Position numbers and translations under genes: made by a program. The notes beneath the pieces were generated by a model that ran no database searches, was not told the DNA's origin, and saw nothing but the letters and a program-made list of their open reading frames with translations. A DNA stretch of 22,469 bases. Source: a virus. Shown in pieces: positions 1 through 6,839 of the stretch (position 1 is the first letter of the stretch; every line of letters starts with the position of its first letter). The stretch spans positions 1-22,469 of the IMG/VR virus record IMGVR_UViG_3300046330_000547; one strand, given 5' to 3'.

Positions 1-148
1 GCAATTCTGGAACCGTTACTTCAACATTTGCAATTTGTGGTTCAGGATTTGAACTTGTACATCCTCTAAGCCATAGGAACGCGAATACTATTGCTGTAAC
101 TATAGAAAATACCTTTACCCAGTCGAGTTGTTTTGTTTGTGTATTCAT
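1..148 (-). CDS. Membrane-anchored spanin-like protein, 3' part outside window
   Basis: The first 49 residues are visible; the C-terminus lies beyond the left edge. The N-terminus is MNTQTKQLDWVK, followed by one hydrophobic stretch at about residues 13-27 and then L-R-G-C at 27-30 and a Ser/Asn/Pro-rich segment. The layout suits a protein anchored in the inner membrane with a periplasmic part. A lipoprotein is also possible because Cys30 follows the hydrophobic segment, but Arg at -2 is a poor lipobox. The ATG lies 3 bases after the endolysin stop, so it is probably translated with it. A small membrane-anchored protein straight after an endolysin is the usual place for an Rz/spanin gene, which would disrupt the outer membrane at the end of lysis. 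This role is inferred from position and topology only; a coiled coil would be expected in the missing part. Confidence 0.5.
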   Translation of the reverse strand, partial: MNTQTKQLDWVKVFSIVTAIVFAFLWLRGCTSSNPEPQIANVEVTVPEL

Positions 149-151
149 GAT

Positions 152-652
152 CTATTTTTTCGGTAAACGTTTAACAACAGACTTCATAACTTGTTTTAAT
201 TGATTTGCATAATCAGGAGCTGTTGCATAACCTGCTTTTGCTATTTCTTCAAAAAATCTTTCAGGGTTTGATTTATAATTCAAAGCATTCGAATACCTTC
301 TATTTTTCAAATAGAAATTAACATGATCCTCAAATGCTAATTGTGCAGAAGGATATTTTCTAAACCAATCTTTGACCGTGTACTTAAATTTTCTTCCTAC
401 TTTAACAATTTTAATAACAACAGGGAATTTTACTTTATCTGATGCTAAAAATTCAGTCGTTGTTATTAATTGCTCATTGCCATTAACACCATCGGTATCT
501 TTAATTCCAAAGAAATTATTTCCAACTGCTTTTTGTCCCCAACCGCTTTCAAGCGCTCCTTGTGTAAGCGGAATTAAATAATGAAATCCTGTTTTTGCTT
601 CTACTTTTTTAGCTTCCGGCAAATATATTTTTACAAATTTTTCTGGCGTCAT
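152..652 (-). CDS. Endolysin, glucosaminidase (GH73-like)
   Basis: A 166-residue protein predicted to hydrolyse the N-acetylglucosaminyl bonds of peptidoglycan and lyse the host. It is compact, spanning about one GH73/FlgJ-type domain. The motif A-L-E-S-G-W-G-Q at 33-40 gives Glu35 as the likely catalytic acid, followed by N-N-F-F-G-I-K at 45-51. Further family features are the F-R-K-Y-P-S segment at 97-102, an R-Y-x-x-A-L segment at 119-124 and G-Y-A-T-A-P-x-Y-A at 141-149. There is no signal peptide or membrane segment, so release to the periplasm must depend on a holin, which fits the run of small membrane proteins just upstream. Its ATG lies 2 bases after the stop of the 59-residue gene. 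Family assignment is good; substrate linkage is inferred from the family. Confidence 0.9.
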   Translation of the reverse strand: MTPEKFVKIYLPEAKKVEAKTGFHYLIPLTQGALESGWGQKAVGNNFFGIKDTDGVNGNEQLITTTEFLASDKVKFPVVIKIVKVGRKFKYTVKDWFRKYPSAQLAFEDHVNFYLKNRRYSNALNYKSNPERFFEEIAKAGYATAPDYANQLKQVMKSVVKRLPKK

Positions 653-654
653 AT

Positions 655-834
655 CTATTTATTTTCTTTTTCTTTTTTTATCTTGATCAAATGGAGACGT
701 ATTTGCAATGAAAGCAGTATAATACCACCAATGAATAGTATAAAGCTTTTTATATCTCCGAATGAAATAGCTATGCCACTAACAGTGAATCCATAGGTAA
801 CAAAATTGTAAAGTCTATCGCTTATGTGTGACAT
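655..834 (-). CDS. Small two-helix membrane protein, holin candidate
   Basis: A 59-residue ORF, MSHISDRLYNF... to a charged Lys/Glu tail (KIKKEKENK). It fills the space between the 104-residue membrane protein and the endolysin. Its ATG lies inside the end of the upstream gene (20-base overlap, different frame) and its stop is 2 bases before the endolysin ATG, a spacing typical of translationally coupled phage genes. Two hydrophobic stretches are visible: a weak one at about 11-25 and a stronger one at about 30-49. Size, topology, basic tail and position directly before the lysin match class II-like holins. No sequence family is recognised, so holin function is inferred from context. Without this gene about 160 bases would be empty in a region with almost no spacers. 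Confidence 0.6.
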   Translation of the reverse strand: MSHISDRLYNFVTYGFTVSGIAISFGDIKSFILFIGGIILLSLQIRLHLIKIKKEKENK

Positions 835-1129
835 AGTCGTAACGTATTAATGTGATTAAACAAATAATGAAAGGAATGAGCGTGTAATACAAGATTACTT
901 CTAGGTGAATGAAATATTTTAACACAACATAAATTAAAATTGAAATGTTTAGCGAAATCCCTCCAATTCTAATGATTTTATTTTTGTAGTCGTTAAACAG
1001 CCATAGCTGCGTAAGATAATTAACGAAAAAATAAAGCCCAGACCAAACCTCACTATCTTGATCTCCAACAGCCGTATACAACAAAGTAAACAGCATTAAA
1101 AGCACTAAAGGAATTTCGCTATACTTCAT
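815..1129 (-). CDS. Polytopic small membrane protein, lysis region
   Basis: A 104-residue, strongly hydrophobic protein with about three to four membrane segments (about 5-20, 27-46, 55-74 and 76-95), ending in a short polar tail with R-Y-D-Y-V-T-H-K-R. It has no recognised family. It starts 1 base after the stop of the 84-residue gene (TAAGATG) and overlaps the 59-residue gene by 20 bases at its end, so it sits in the middle of a coupled chain leading to the endolysin. It may be a holin, an antiholin, or an accessory membrane protein; the sequence does not discriminate between these. Confidence 0.65.
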   Translation of the reverse strand: MKYSEIPLVLLMLFTLLYTAVGDQDSEVWSGLYFFVNYLTQLWLFNDYKNKIIRIGGISLNISILIYVVLKYFIHLEVILYYTLIPFIICLITLIRYDYVTHKR

Positions 1130-1130
1130 C

Positions 1131-1385
1131 TTACAAACCTTTTCTTGGGATTACGGCACCATTGCCTTTTTCGATAGCAGAGGTAGCACTCAACCTGTTA
1201 ATTGAACTTTTTTTAGGGTTCCATAAATACCCCACCACAATCACTCCCAATCCTTTAATTAGATCAACTTCGGTTAGTGATAATCCTGAATTTTTTAGAA
1301 TGTCAAATGAGTGATCAACCACAAACGCAGCTATCAATCCAATCAAAGCCCAGTGCTTTGCTACTAATTTTTTAAGTGTTTTCAT
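1131..1385 (-). CDS. Small membrane protein, holin candidate
   Basis: An 84-residue protein with a basic N-terminus (MKTLKKLVAKHW), a first hydrophobic stretch at about 12-23, a short amphipathic turn, a second stretch at about 43-55 and a basic, polar C-terminal tail (NPKKSS onward). This arrangement of two helices and a charged tail, three genes before an endolysin, is common in phage holins, but I cannot name the family. Its ATG lies inside the last codons of the preceding 114-residue gene (14-base overlap), suggesting coupled translation. Of the five small membrane proteins here, this one and the 59-residue one are the most holin-like by topology. Confidence 0.65.
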   Translation of the reverse strand: MKTLKKLVAKHWALIGLIAAFVVDHSFDILKNSGLSLTEVDLIKGLGVIVVGYLWNPKKSSINRLSATSAIEKGNGAVIPRKGL

Positions 1386-1716
1386 GTGTTTTTTTGTTTT
1401 TAAAAATTAATTCTATTAAAGTTATTGCGATAGTTAAAAAATCATTCCAAGACCAATCTGTATATCCAAAATACCTATCAACAAAGTTGTTTATTAGTAT
1501 ATTTTTTAACACTACATATAAAGTATTTCCTATTATTAATTTAACTCCATCTCTTAGTGCAATAATTGCTATTAAAAAAGCTAATCTATATAGGTCTAAA
1601 GCCAATTCATAAGCGTTTATAAGATATTGATAGTATGCAAAATCACTAATGTTTTTAACGAATAGAAAAATTGAAATACTTAATAACAATAATAATAAGT
1701 TACTTAATTGGCCCAT
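1372..1716 (-). CDS. Small membrane protein of lysis region
   Basis: A 114-residue hydrophobic protein. I place the start at the ATG at 1716 (MGQLSNLLLL), which overlaps the end of the upstream 91-residue gene by 17 bases. The open frame continues upstream to 1851, but that extension lies fully inside the other gene, is rich in Lys and looks like out-of-frame shadow. Hydrophobic segments lie at about 5-20, 44-54, 59-72 and 93-105. There is a Trp-rich turn Y-T-D-W-S-W-N at 85-91 and a polar C-terminus. No family is recognised. It belongs to the chain of membrane proteins between the last fibre gene and the endolysin. Confidence 0.6.
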   Translation of the reverse strand: MGQLSNLLLLLLSISIFLFVKNISDFAYYQYLINAYELALDLYRLAFLIAIIALRDGVKLIIGNTLYVVLKNILINNFVDRYFGYTDWSWNDFLTIAITLIELIFKNKKTHENT

Positions 1717-1975
1717 TAGGCGGCGGACCAGATGGATTTGGAATTGCTTTAGCTTGAGCATCTTGCTTGATTTTAGGATTAATTTGAATTTCTTCGCACT
1801 CAACTCCAGCCATATATTTATCGTCTGGTTTTTCGACAGCATATCTGCCATCTTCCAGTTCTACTGGATTGACATTTTCCTTTTTTGGCACATTCTTTTT
1901 TCTGAAAAAATTCCAATAAATTAAAAATGCCGCTGTAATCGCAAAAGGCAAGCCTTTAAAAATTAAGTATTCCAT
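1700..1975 (-). CDS. Single-span membrane protein with proline-rich tail
   Basis: A 91-residue protein with one membrane segment at about 8-24 (F-A-I-T-A-A-F-L-I-Y), then a basic patch F-R-K-K-N-V-P-K-K and an acidic, soluble domain ending in a Pro/Gly-rich tail (N-P-S-G-P-P-P-N-G-P). It starts 11 bases after the large fibre gene and overlaps the next gene by 17 bases. The N-in or N-out orientation is not certain, but the positive patch after the helix suggests that the soluble part stays in the cytoplasm. The protein is unrecognised; it could be a lysis regulator or a host-interaction protein. Confidence 0.6.
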   Translation of the reverse strand: MEYLIFKGLPFAITAAFLIYWNFFRKKNVPKKENVNPVELEDGRYAVEKPDDKYMAGVECEEIQINPKIKQDAQAKAIPNPSGPPPNGPIK

Positions 1976-1986
1976 AGTTATAAAAA

Positions 1987-4299
1987 TTAAATATTAGTTT
2001 TATGTGATTTAAATTGTGAAGCTTTCTGTAATCCTTGATTAACAATATTCAATGAAGCTTCTTTCGCTGTTAAATCTATTTTAGCACTCAAAGAAGCTAA
2101 CTGTGCAGTCGTTCCTAAATCGACTAAATTGTCGCCAAGAACTATTACTTTGTTTATATCAAACGGAATACCACCAGCTACACATCGCAAATACAATGTG
2201 CCGCTCATTAAACTTCCGTTGATAGTTGACCCAAATTTGAATGCAGTTGAACCTGTAAACGTACCCGAAGCATTTAAGTTTAAATCTCGGTCATTTGCTG
2301 TTGGGTGGAACGAAACGGTATCAGCGCCAATAACAGAAATAGTACTATCGATGAAATTAATTTCGGCATCGGTATAATTGACAATTGTCGAGTTGACTCT
2401 GTTAATCGTAACTATTCCTGTTCCAATATTTACGACTGTATTAATTCCGGTATTGGTTATAGTATTAGATAGATTCGTATTGGTATTGTAAGTTAAAGTT
2501 CCTGAAATACTTACTCCTGACAAATCCGTTGGAATATCTTGAATTACATTTCCAATAATTGCAATGTTAGAAAAAGCCCCATTTGCAGTTGCGTTAGCTT
2601 GTATTTTTTTAAACTTGGGTCCAGCGGTTAAAAATTCCAAACCAACTATACCCATAGCAGTTACTAAAGTATCACCGTTTGCCGTTACTGGTTGTGTTCC
2701 TATTGTTGGATACTCCAATTGAGATTGAACATTTCTTGTTTTCCAAGCCTTCATAACATCATATAAATCATCCAAAGTGCTATTTGCAGTAACGGTTATT
2801 GTGTTTGTTACGGTATTTACGGAAAAAGACGAGGCTAATTTTGCTACAGCTGCAGCTTCTGAAAGAGTTACGTTTGCATCTAATTTATGGTCTAATGAAG
2901 TGGTTTTTGTGAGATTACCTTTAAGCTCAAAATTTGGCTGATAAACAATTTCATATAAGTAATTGAAACTATAAATGTCTATTAAGTCTGTATTATTGTT
3001 GTTTTTAGAAAAATATACATCAGATGAAGGAGTTGTTGCTCCTTGATAGATTGTTTCTCTTAATAAAAACTTATCAGTAGTAGTTGAGCCATTTGTAGAA
3101 GAAAGTGTTTTTTGAGTTCCAGATTTACCAATAACATAAACAACGCTTGATATATTACTACTAGACACTCCTTTTGTCTGAACGATATAGTTTTTTGTTG
3201 CTCTTACAGTATTTGACCTTCCAGAAGTTGTAGCTGCGATTAAAAAATCACTACCTTTTTCATAATTTAAAAACTCAACAATTCTGTCTGATCCAGTTCC
3301 TCCAACTGAAAATAAAGGTCTTCCTCTTGTATCTCCAATATTTGAAAAAACATAAGTTCCAGGATTCATTAAACTACTAGCAAGAAATGCAGCAAAAACA
3401 TATTTAAACTCAATTCCTGTCAATACTGTTGGCAAAGATAATTGCGCAAAACCAGCGCCACTTCTAGGAGCAGCATTTTTTCTTCCTCCAAGCAATATCA
3501 TACCAAAAATATTTGTAGTGCCTTGTGAATACCACTGCTGCGCTCCGTCTACTGTTCTAGAAACACGCATGTAGTCAAGTACTGGCTTTCTAGTCATACC
3601 TGTAAAACCAATATTTAAAGTAGAGCCCGCATTTGTTACTATACCTCCCCAAACATTTATAACTCCTGACATCCAATTAAAAGTACCTCCCGAATTAACC
3701 CTTAAAAAAGCAGTTGCTGTAGTAAATCCGTTACTTTCGTCAAATCCTTTATTAGCCCCAGGCTCAAAAATTAATATTTGAGAAGTAACACTATCAATAA
3801 CACCGTCAGAAGTATATTGATGTCCTAATGTTAAAACACCACCATTTAAAACATCAATGTCAGGAGCAGTTGAAGGACCAGCATCTTGACCAATAATTAT
3901 TTGTTCAAATGGAGCGACTTCTGCTCCAATAGATAAATTGCCAGTTACTATTAATCTTAAAACTCCAAAATCATACGTTGTAAATCCTCCAACTCTTGCA
4001 GTTGTTATAATGGCTGGAATTGAACTTAATGCAGCTAAAGAGGCATCTGTAAATGACTGCGTAACAGTTGTATTGTAAGTTCCAGCTACCGAAGTAGCAG
4101 ATACCGTAAAAGCTTGCGTAACGGTTATCGATGTAGCGCTAACAATAGTTGCTACGAATCGAGTTTGTCCTGAAATAACAATTGGGCTACCAACAAGCAG
4201 TTGAGTATTATAAGCAGAACCTACACCAGTGACAGATGTTGAGCCATTTGTAATTGTATGTGTGCCTGTCAGCGTAAGAGAGTTAATAGAAAATGCCAT
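1987..4299 (-). CDS. Large beta-rich tail fibre or spike protein
   Basis: A 770-residue protein very rich in Thr, Ser, Asn, Gly, Ile and Val, as in extended or beta-helical receptor-binding fibres. The N-terminal segment at about 15-64 (V-T-G-V-G-S-A-Y..., G-S-P-I-V-I-S-G-Q-T, ...A-T-S-I-T-V) resembles a small beta domain common near the N-terminus of phage tail fibres. Residues about 130-250 read like stacked beta-helix coils (repeated N-G-G, N-S-G-G, N-A-G-S turns). The second half has further short-period repeats of Ile/Val/Thr/Asn. The last about 37 residues are helix-forming (A-Q-L-A-S-L-S-A-K onward), possibly a trimerising tip or stalk. There is no signal peptide and no S74 chaperone. 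It starts 1 base after the 99-residue gene. It is the most likely terminal receptor binder, but no enzymatic (depolymerase) motif is visible. Confidence 0.75.
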   Translation of the reverse strand: MAFSINSLTLTGTHTITNGSTSVTGVGSAYNTQLLVGSPIVISGQTRFVATIVSATSITVTQAFTVSATSVAGTYNTTVTQSFTDASLAALSSIPAIITTARVGGFTTYDFGVLRLIVTGNLSIGAEVAPFEQIIIGQDAGPSTAPDIDVLNGGVLTLGHQYTSDGVIDSVTSQILIFEPGANKGFDESNGFTTATAFLRVNSGGTFNWMSGVINVWGGIVTNAGSTLNIGFTGMTRKPVLDYMRVSRTVDGAQQWYSQGTTNIFGMILLGGRKNAAPRSGAGFAQLSLPTVLTGIEFKYVFAAFLASSLMNPGTYVFSNIGDTRGRPLFSVGGTGSDRIVEFLNYEKGSDFLIAATTSGRSNTVRATKNYIVQTKGVSSSNISSVVYVIGKSGTQKTLSSTNGSTTTDKFLLRETIYQGATTPSSDVYFSKNNNNTDLIDIYSFNYLYEIVYQPNFELKGNLTKTTSLDHKLDANVTLSEAAAVAKLASSFSVNTVTNTITVTANSTLDDLYDVMKAWKTRNVQSQLEYPTIGTQPVTANGDTLVTAMGIVGLEFLTAGPKFKKIQANATANGAFSNIAIIGNVIQDIPTDLSGVSISGTLTYNTNTNLSNTITNTGINTVVNIGTGIVTINRVNSTIVNYTDAEINFIDSTISVIGADTVSFHPTANDRDLNLNASGTFTGSTAFKFGSTINGSLMSGTLYLRCVAGGIPFDINKVIVLGDNLVDLGTTAQLASLSAKIDLTAKEASLNIVNQGLQKASQFKSHKTNI

Positions 4300-4300
4300 T

Positions 4301-4600
4301 TTAAATCGTTATTTTTTTAGTTGCTACTAATCCAGAAAATACACCATTTGAGTAGTTTAAATAAAAACTATCTTCGCTATCGTCATTAGCAATGAATCTG
4401 TATCTAATCGCTCCACCTTGGTAGGTATATTTTAAAACTTCGCCTGTTGGTATTGGAGCCAAATCTTCAACACTTAAATAACCCGAAACAAGCGTAAACC
4501 AGTTTTCTTTTTCAGCTTTTTTATCAATAGAAACAGCCATCGCTTTCATTAAAGTAGCGATGTGAGTAGAAAGAGCGGTTATGCGTTCAGATAGTTTCAT
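4301..4600 (-). CDS. Small fibre- or baseplate-associated protein
   Basis: A 99-residue protein with an N-terminal amphipathic helix (about 1-30, MKLSERITALSTHIATLMKA) that could trimerise, followed by a small beta domain at about 35-99 with many aromatic residues (Y-T-Y-Q-G-G-A-I-R-Y-R-F). It lies between two clear fibre proteins with 1-base gaps on both sides (168-residue gene stop, 770-residue gene start). The helix-then-beta layout is typical of short trimeric fibres or fibre tips. I do not recognise a family. A role as a fibre subunit or fibre chaperone is inferred from position and shape. Confidence 0.6.
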   Translation of the reverse strand: MKLSERITALSTHIATLMKAMAVSIDKKAEKENWFTLVSGYLSVEDLAPIPTGEVLKYTYQGGAIRYRFIANDDSEDSFYLNYSNGVFSGLVATKKITI

Positions 4601-4601
4601 T

Positions 4602-5108
4602 TTAGTTTAAATAAGCAGTGTTGAAATCAGCTACAAAGTCTCTATCTGTGTTGCCAATATTTGTAGTTAATGTTGCTAAATCGTTAGCCGAAGCTGCTCC
4701 GATATTAGTTCTAGCCTGTGCTTTTTGAGTGTCGCTAAACGCTTGAGCCAAAGCTGTTGAAACTAAGCCATTGTCAGTTTGAGCCAAAGCCACAATCTTA
4801 TCGGCTAGCTCCTTAAGCGTATCACTATCGCTTCCAGCACCATTTATCAAATTAGCTACTGCCGTTGTAATCAACGAAGTGATTTTGGTAGAACTATATG
4901 TTTTGTTTAAGGCTGGAGTGGCATCATCAATTACCGAGCTTGGCGCTGGCAATGCATTGATATTGGATTTCAACTCATTTAAAGCCGCAACAATACTTGT
5001 TTTATCAGTAGTCGATAAATTAGCTATATTACCAATTTTTGCATTTACTGCTTTGATTGTATTAGCCGCTTGAACCGCTAAGTCTACTATTCTTTGTTCC
5101 TGTGTCAT
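4602..5108 (-). CDS. Tail fibre stalk-like protein
   Basis: A 168-residue Ala/Thr/Asn-rich protein with features familiar from phage tail fibres: N-L-S-T-T-D-K-T-S-I-V-A-A-L-N-E-L-K at 30-47, a D-D-A-T-P-A-L-N-K-T-Y-S-S-T-K-I segment at about 61-76, and S-D-T-Q-K-A-Q-A-R-T-N-I-G-A-A at about 125-139, the last two being recurrent fibre motifs. It is probably a trimeric helical and beta stalk. The final 16 residues (153-168) match the final 16 residues of the 94-residue protein two genes of sequence upstream (R-D-F-x-x-D-F core). Gaps to neighbours are 1 and 5 bases. There is no obvious receptor-binding head, so it may be a linker subunit. Confidence 0.7.
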   Translation of the reverse strand: MTQEQRIVDLAVQAANTIKAVNAKIGNIANLSTTDKTSIVAALNELKSNINALPAPSSVIDDATPALNKTYSSTKITSLITTAVANLINGAGSDSDTLKELADKIVALAQTDNGLVSTALAQAFSDTQKAQARTNIGAASANDLATLTTNIGNTDRDFVADFNTAYLN

Positions 5109-5113
5109 AATTT

Positions 5114-5398
5114 CTATGTATTAAGTGCTATTAAAAAATCTTGTGCAAAATCACGCTCGTAGTTTCCTAGAACGGATAAATCTTGTAAACTAGCAATCCA
5201 TTCTGGCTCTGAACCTACAAATCCATTCTGTAAAGCAATTTCATAAGCCGAATAGCCTCTAAATCCACGTTTACCAAGCGGAGCAACTGTTATAGTAGTT
5301 TGTTTACGAGCGCTACTCACAACTACCTTGTATTGCCTTGGCTTAGTTGTAGCTACTACAGTATATTTTCGAATATTTTGAATGGCTGTTATTTTCAT
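5114..5398 (-). CDS. Small fibre linker with collagen-like stub
   Basis: A 94-residue protein. After a basic beta-rich N-terminus (1-40), residues 42-71 contain a very short collagen-like run (G-K-R-G-F-R-G) joined to S-A-Y-E-I-A-L-Q-N-G-F-V-G-S-E-P-E-W-I-A-S-L. That S-A-Y-E-x-A-x-x-N-G-F-x-G-(S/T)-E-x-E-W-x-x-S-L block is a recurrent linker in phage fibres and collagen-like phage proteins, where it normally joins longer domains. Here the protein ends 23 residues later with the motif Y-E-R-D-F-A-Q-D-F at 80-88, which is shared with the C-terminus of the 168-residue protein. The small size and lack of a head suggest a modular subunit assembled with its neighbours. Confidence 0.65.
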   Translation of the reverse strand: MKITAIQNIRKYTVVATTKPRQYKVVVSSARKQTTITVAPLGKRGFRGYSAYEIALQNGFVGSEPEWIASLQDLSVLGNYERDFAQDFLIALNT

Positions 5399-5402
5399 TT
5401 TC

Positions 5403-5771
5403 CTAATTTGTTATATTCCACCAAGCCTCTAAAATTGGATATACATCTTGATCAGATTGCTCTTCAGATAACTCAAAATAGTAGTCTCTAGCTGGGACAT
5501 CAATTTTTCTCTTTTTTAAAACTATTTCTCCCGTTGTAGGATCTGAAATAGCACCTGTGCCAAAAACGATCGAGCCGTCACTTGTTTTGAATTCTAAAAC
5601 AGTAGAACCTGTTTTACCTTGTTTTAGTCGAGCTACAAGTGAGCAACCTGTATAATCAACTGGTTGCTCTACATTGTTATCGTCAGGTTCAGTAACTAAA
5701 AAAGATATACCGTCCCAAGTTTTACCTCGCTTGTGATCGGGAATTCTAAAGTCTTCAATTTCGCAATTCAT
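5403..5771 (-). CDS. BppU-like N-terminal-domain baseplate or fibre-attachment protein
   Basis: A 122-residue, beta-rich soluble protein. The start D-F-R-I-P-D-H-K-R-G-K-T-W-D-G-I (7-22), the P-V-D-Y-T-G-C-S-L-V-A-R-L-K stretch (37-50) and the F-K-T-S-D-G-S-I segment (61-68) resemble the immunoglobulin-like N-terminal domains of phage baseplate upper proteins, which attach fibres to the tail tip. In many phages this domain is the first part of a longer fibre; here it is a free-standing protein. It starts 11 bases after the 351-residue gene and ends 4 bases before the 94-residue gene. Family placement is by recognised pattern only and should be confirmed by profile search. Confidence 0.6.
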   Translation of the reverse strand: MNCEIEDFRIPDHKRGKTWDGISFLVTEPDDNNVEQPVDYTGCSLVARLKQGKTGSTVLEFKTSDGSIVFGTGAISDPTTGEIVLKKRKIDVPARDYYFELSEEQSDQDVYPILEAWWNITN

Positions 5772-5782
5772 ATTCTATTTTT

Positions 5783-6838
5783 TTAATAAAGTCCGCAAGG
5801 GGATATTGTAGTTCCATAATAAGGCTCAAAAACTCCTTCATATAAATATCGTACCTCCCAATCAAACCAATTATACACATCTTGAGATGGTCCTACGTAA
5901 GAATATACATATCCGGCGTACAATTCATAGCCGTTATTATACCAATACAATTTTCCATCACTACCATCATATAATTGTTGTGAAAAACAAGGGTTTGTCT
6001 TATAATAATAATTTGGCTCGTAGGTAATATCTGCAAAAGTTGTCCCCGATGTAGTATTACTATCATTAGAGAAAGAGCCACTACTGCCATTTATTCCTGC
6101 CGCTCTAACCATAAAATTATATGTAGTCGATGCGGCAAGTCCCGTAACGGTATAATTATTTACATTTCCTGGTATAGTTGCATGTAAATTTCCATTAAGG
6201 TAAACGTATTGATTAGTAGCTGTTCCTCCAGAAGGGAATGGCCCAGTACTCGGAGTCCACCACAGGTAAACACTACTTGAATTACTTACTGAGTTATTAA
6301 GATTAGTCGGCGGATTAATTGCAGTTGTAAAGCCAACCTGCATTCCACTAGTAGACGTGTTGCCAGCAGCATCTATAGCCCTGACTGCCAAAGAATATCC
6401 TGTAAGAGCTGACAATCCAGTTAATGCGTAAGAATTTATTAAACCAACATTAGCCAGTAACGATCCATTCATAAATATTTTATAACCTGTTACTCCGACA
6501 TTGTCACTTGCTCCGCTCCAAGTTATTGTGGCAGTATTTGTTCTTATACTGTTCCAATCTACATTAGCATCTGCGCCAAGTGGCAGTGTAATATCACCAC
6601 CAGTAGCCCAAACACTTCTAGGCACTAATTGATTAGAAGCATAAGCACTCATAGAACCTGCATTAAGATTGTATTTGGCTAATGCTTGTGCCTTAGTAAG
6701 ACATTCATTAGAGTTTACACTAGATTGCCCTGCATTCAAAGCAAAACCCAATGATTGCGCTTGTGTAAAGGTTACCATTTGATTGGATGCTTGACCAAAA
6801 GCCAAAGAGCAAAATAAAATTAATAAGTACTTTTTCAT
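5783..6838 (-). CDS. Secreted-type fibronectin type III tail or surface protein
   Basis: A 351-residue protein. It begins with a Sec signal peptide (MKKYLLILFCSLAFG, cleavage likely near residue 15-17). Residues about 22-78 contain T-Q-A-Q-S-L-G-F-x-L-N and S-N-E-C-L-T-K-A-Q-A then Y-A-S-N-Q-L-V-P, a pattern I associate with Flavobacteriia phage or surface proteins. Two fibronectin type III domains follow, about 101-173 (...Y-x-L-T-G-L-S-A-L-T-G-Y) and about 175-268 (Y-T-V-T-G-L-A-A-S-T-T-Y-N-F). The C-terminus, 271-351, is Tyr/Trp-rich with two Cys (284, 348). No type IX secretion C-terminal domain is seen. It starts 1 base after the S74 fibre gene. In a phage operon it could be an adhesin, but the signal peptide is odd for a virion protein. 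Confidence 0.7.
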   Translation of the reverse strand: MKKYLLILFCSLAFGQASNQMVTFTQAQSLGFALNAGQSSVNSNECLTKAQALAKYNLNAGSMSAYASNQLVPRSVWATGGDITLPLGADANVDWNSIRTNTATITWSGASDNVGVTGYKIFMNGSLLANVGLINSYALTGLSALTGYSLAVRAIDAAGNTSTSGMQVGFTTAINPPTNLNNSVSNSSSVYLWWTPSTGPFPSGGTATNQYVYLNGNLHATIPGNVNNYTVTGLAASTTYNFMVRAAGINGSSGSFSNDSNTTSGTTFADITYEPNYYYKTNPCFSQQLYDGSDGKLYWYNNGYELYAGYVYSYVGPSQDVYNWFDWEVRYLYEGVFEPYYGTTISPCGLY

Positions 6839-6839
6839 C

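Noticed and set aside
372-796. Plus-strand ORFs of about 70 residues opposite the endolysin and lysis genes
   Set aside because: They are antisense to well-supported genes, have no spacing or promoter signal, and are typical shadows.
1717-1851. N-terminal extension of the 114-residue membrane protein up to an ATG at 1851
   Set aside because: The extension lies entirely inside the 91-residue gene in another frame and has the composition of an out-of-frame shadow; the ATG at 1716 gives the usual short overlap.
5893-6090. 65-residue minus-strand ORF inside the FnIII gene in another frame
   Set aside because: Fully nested in a gene with intact domains, no translation signal, low-complexity product.
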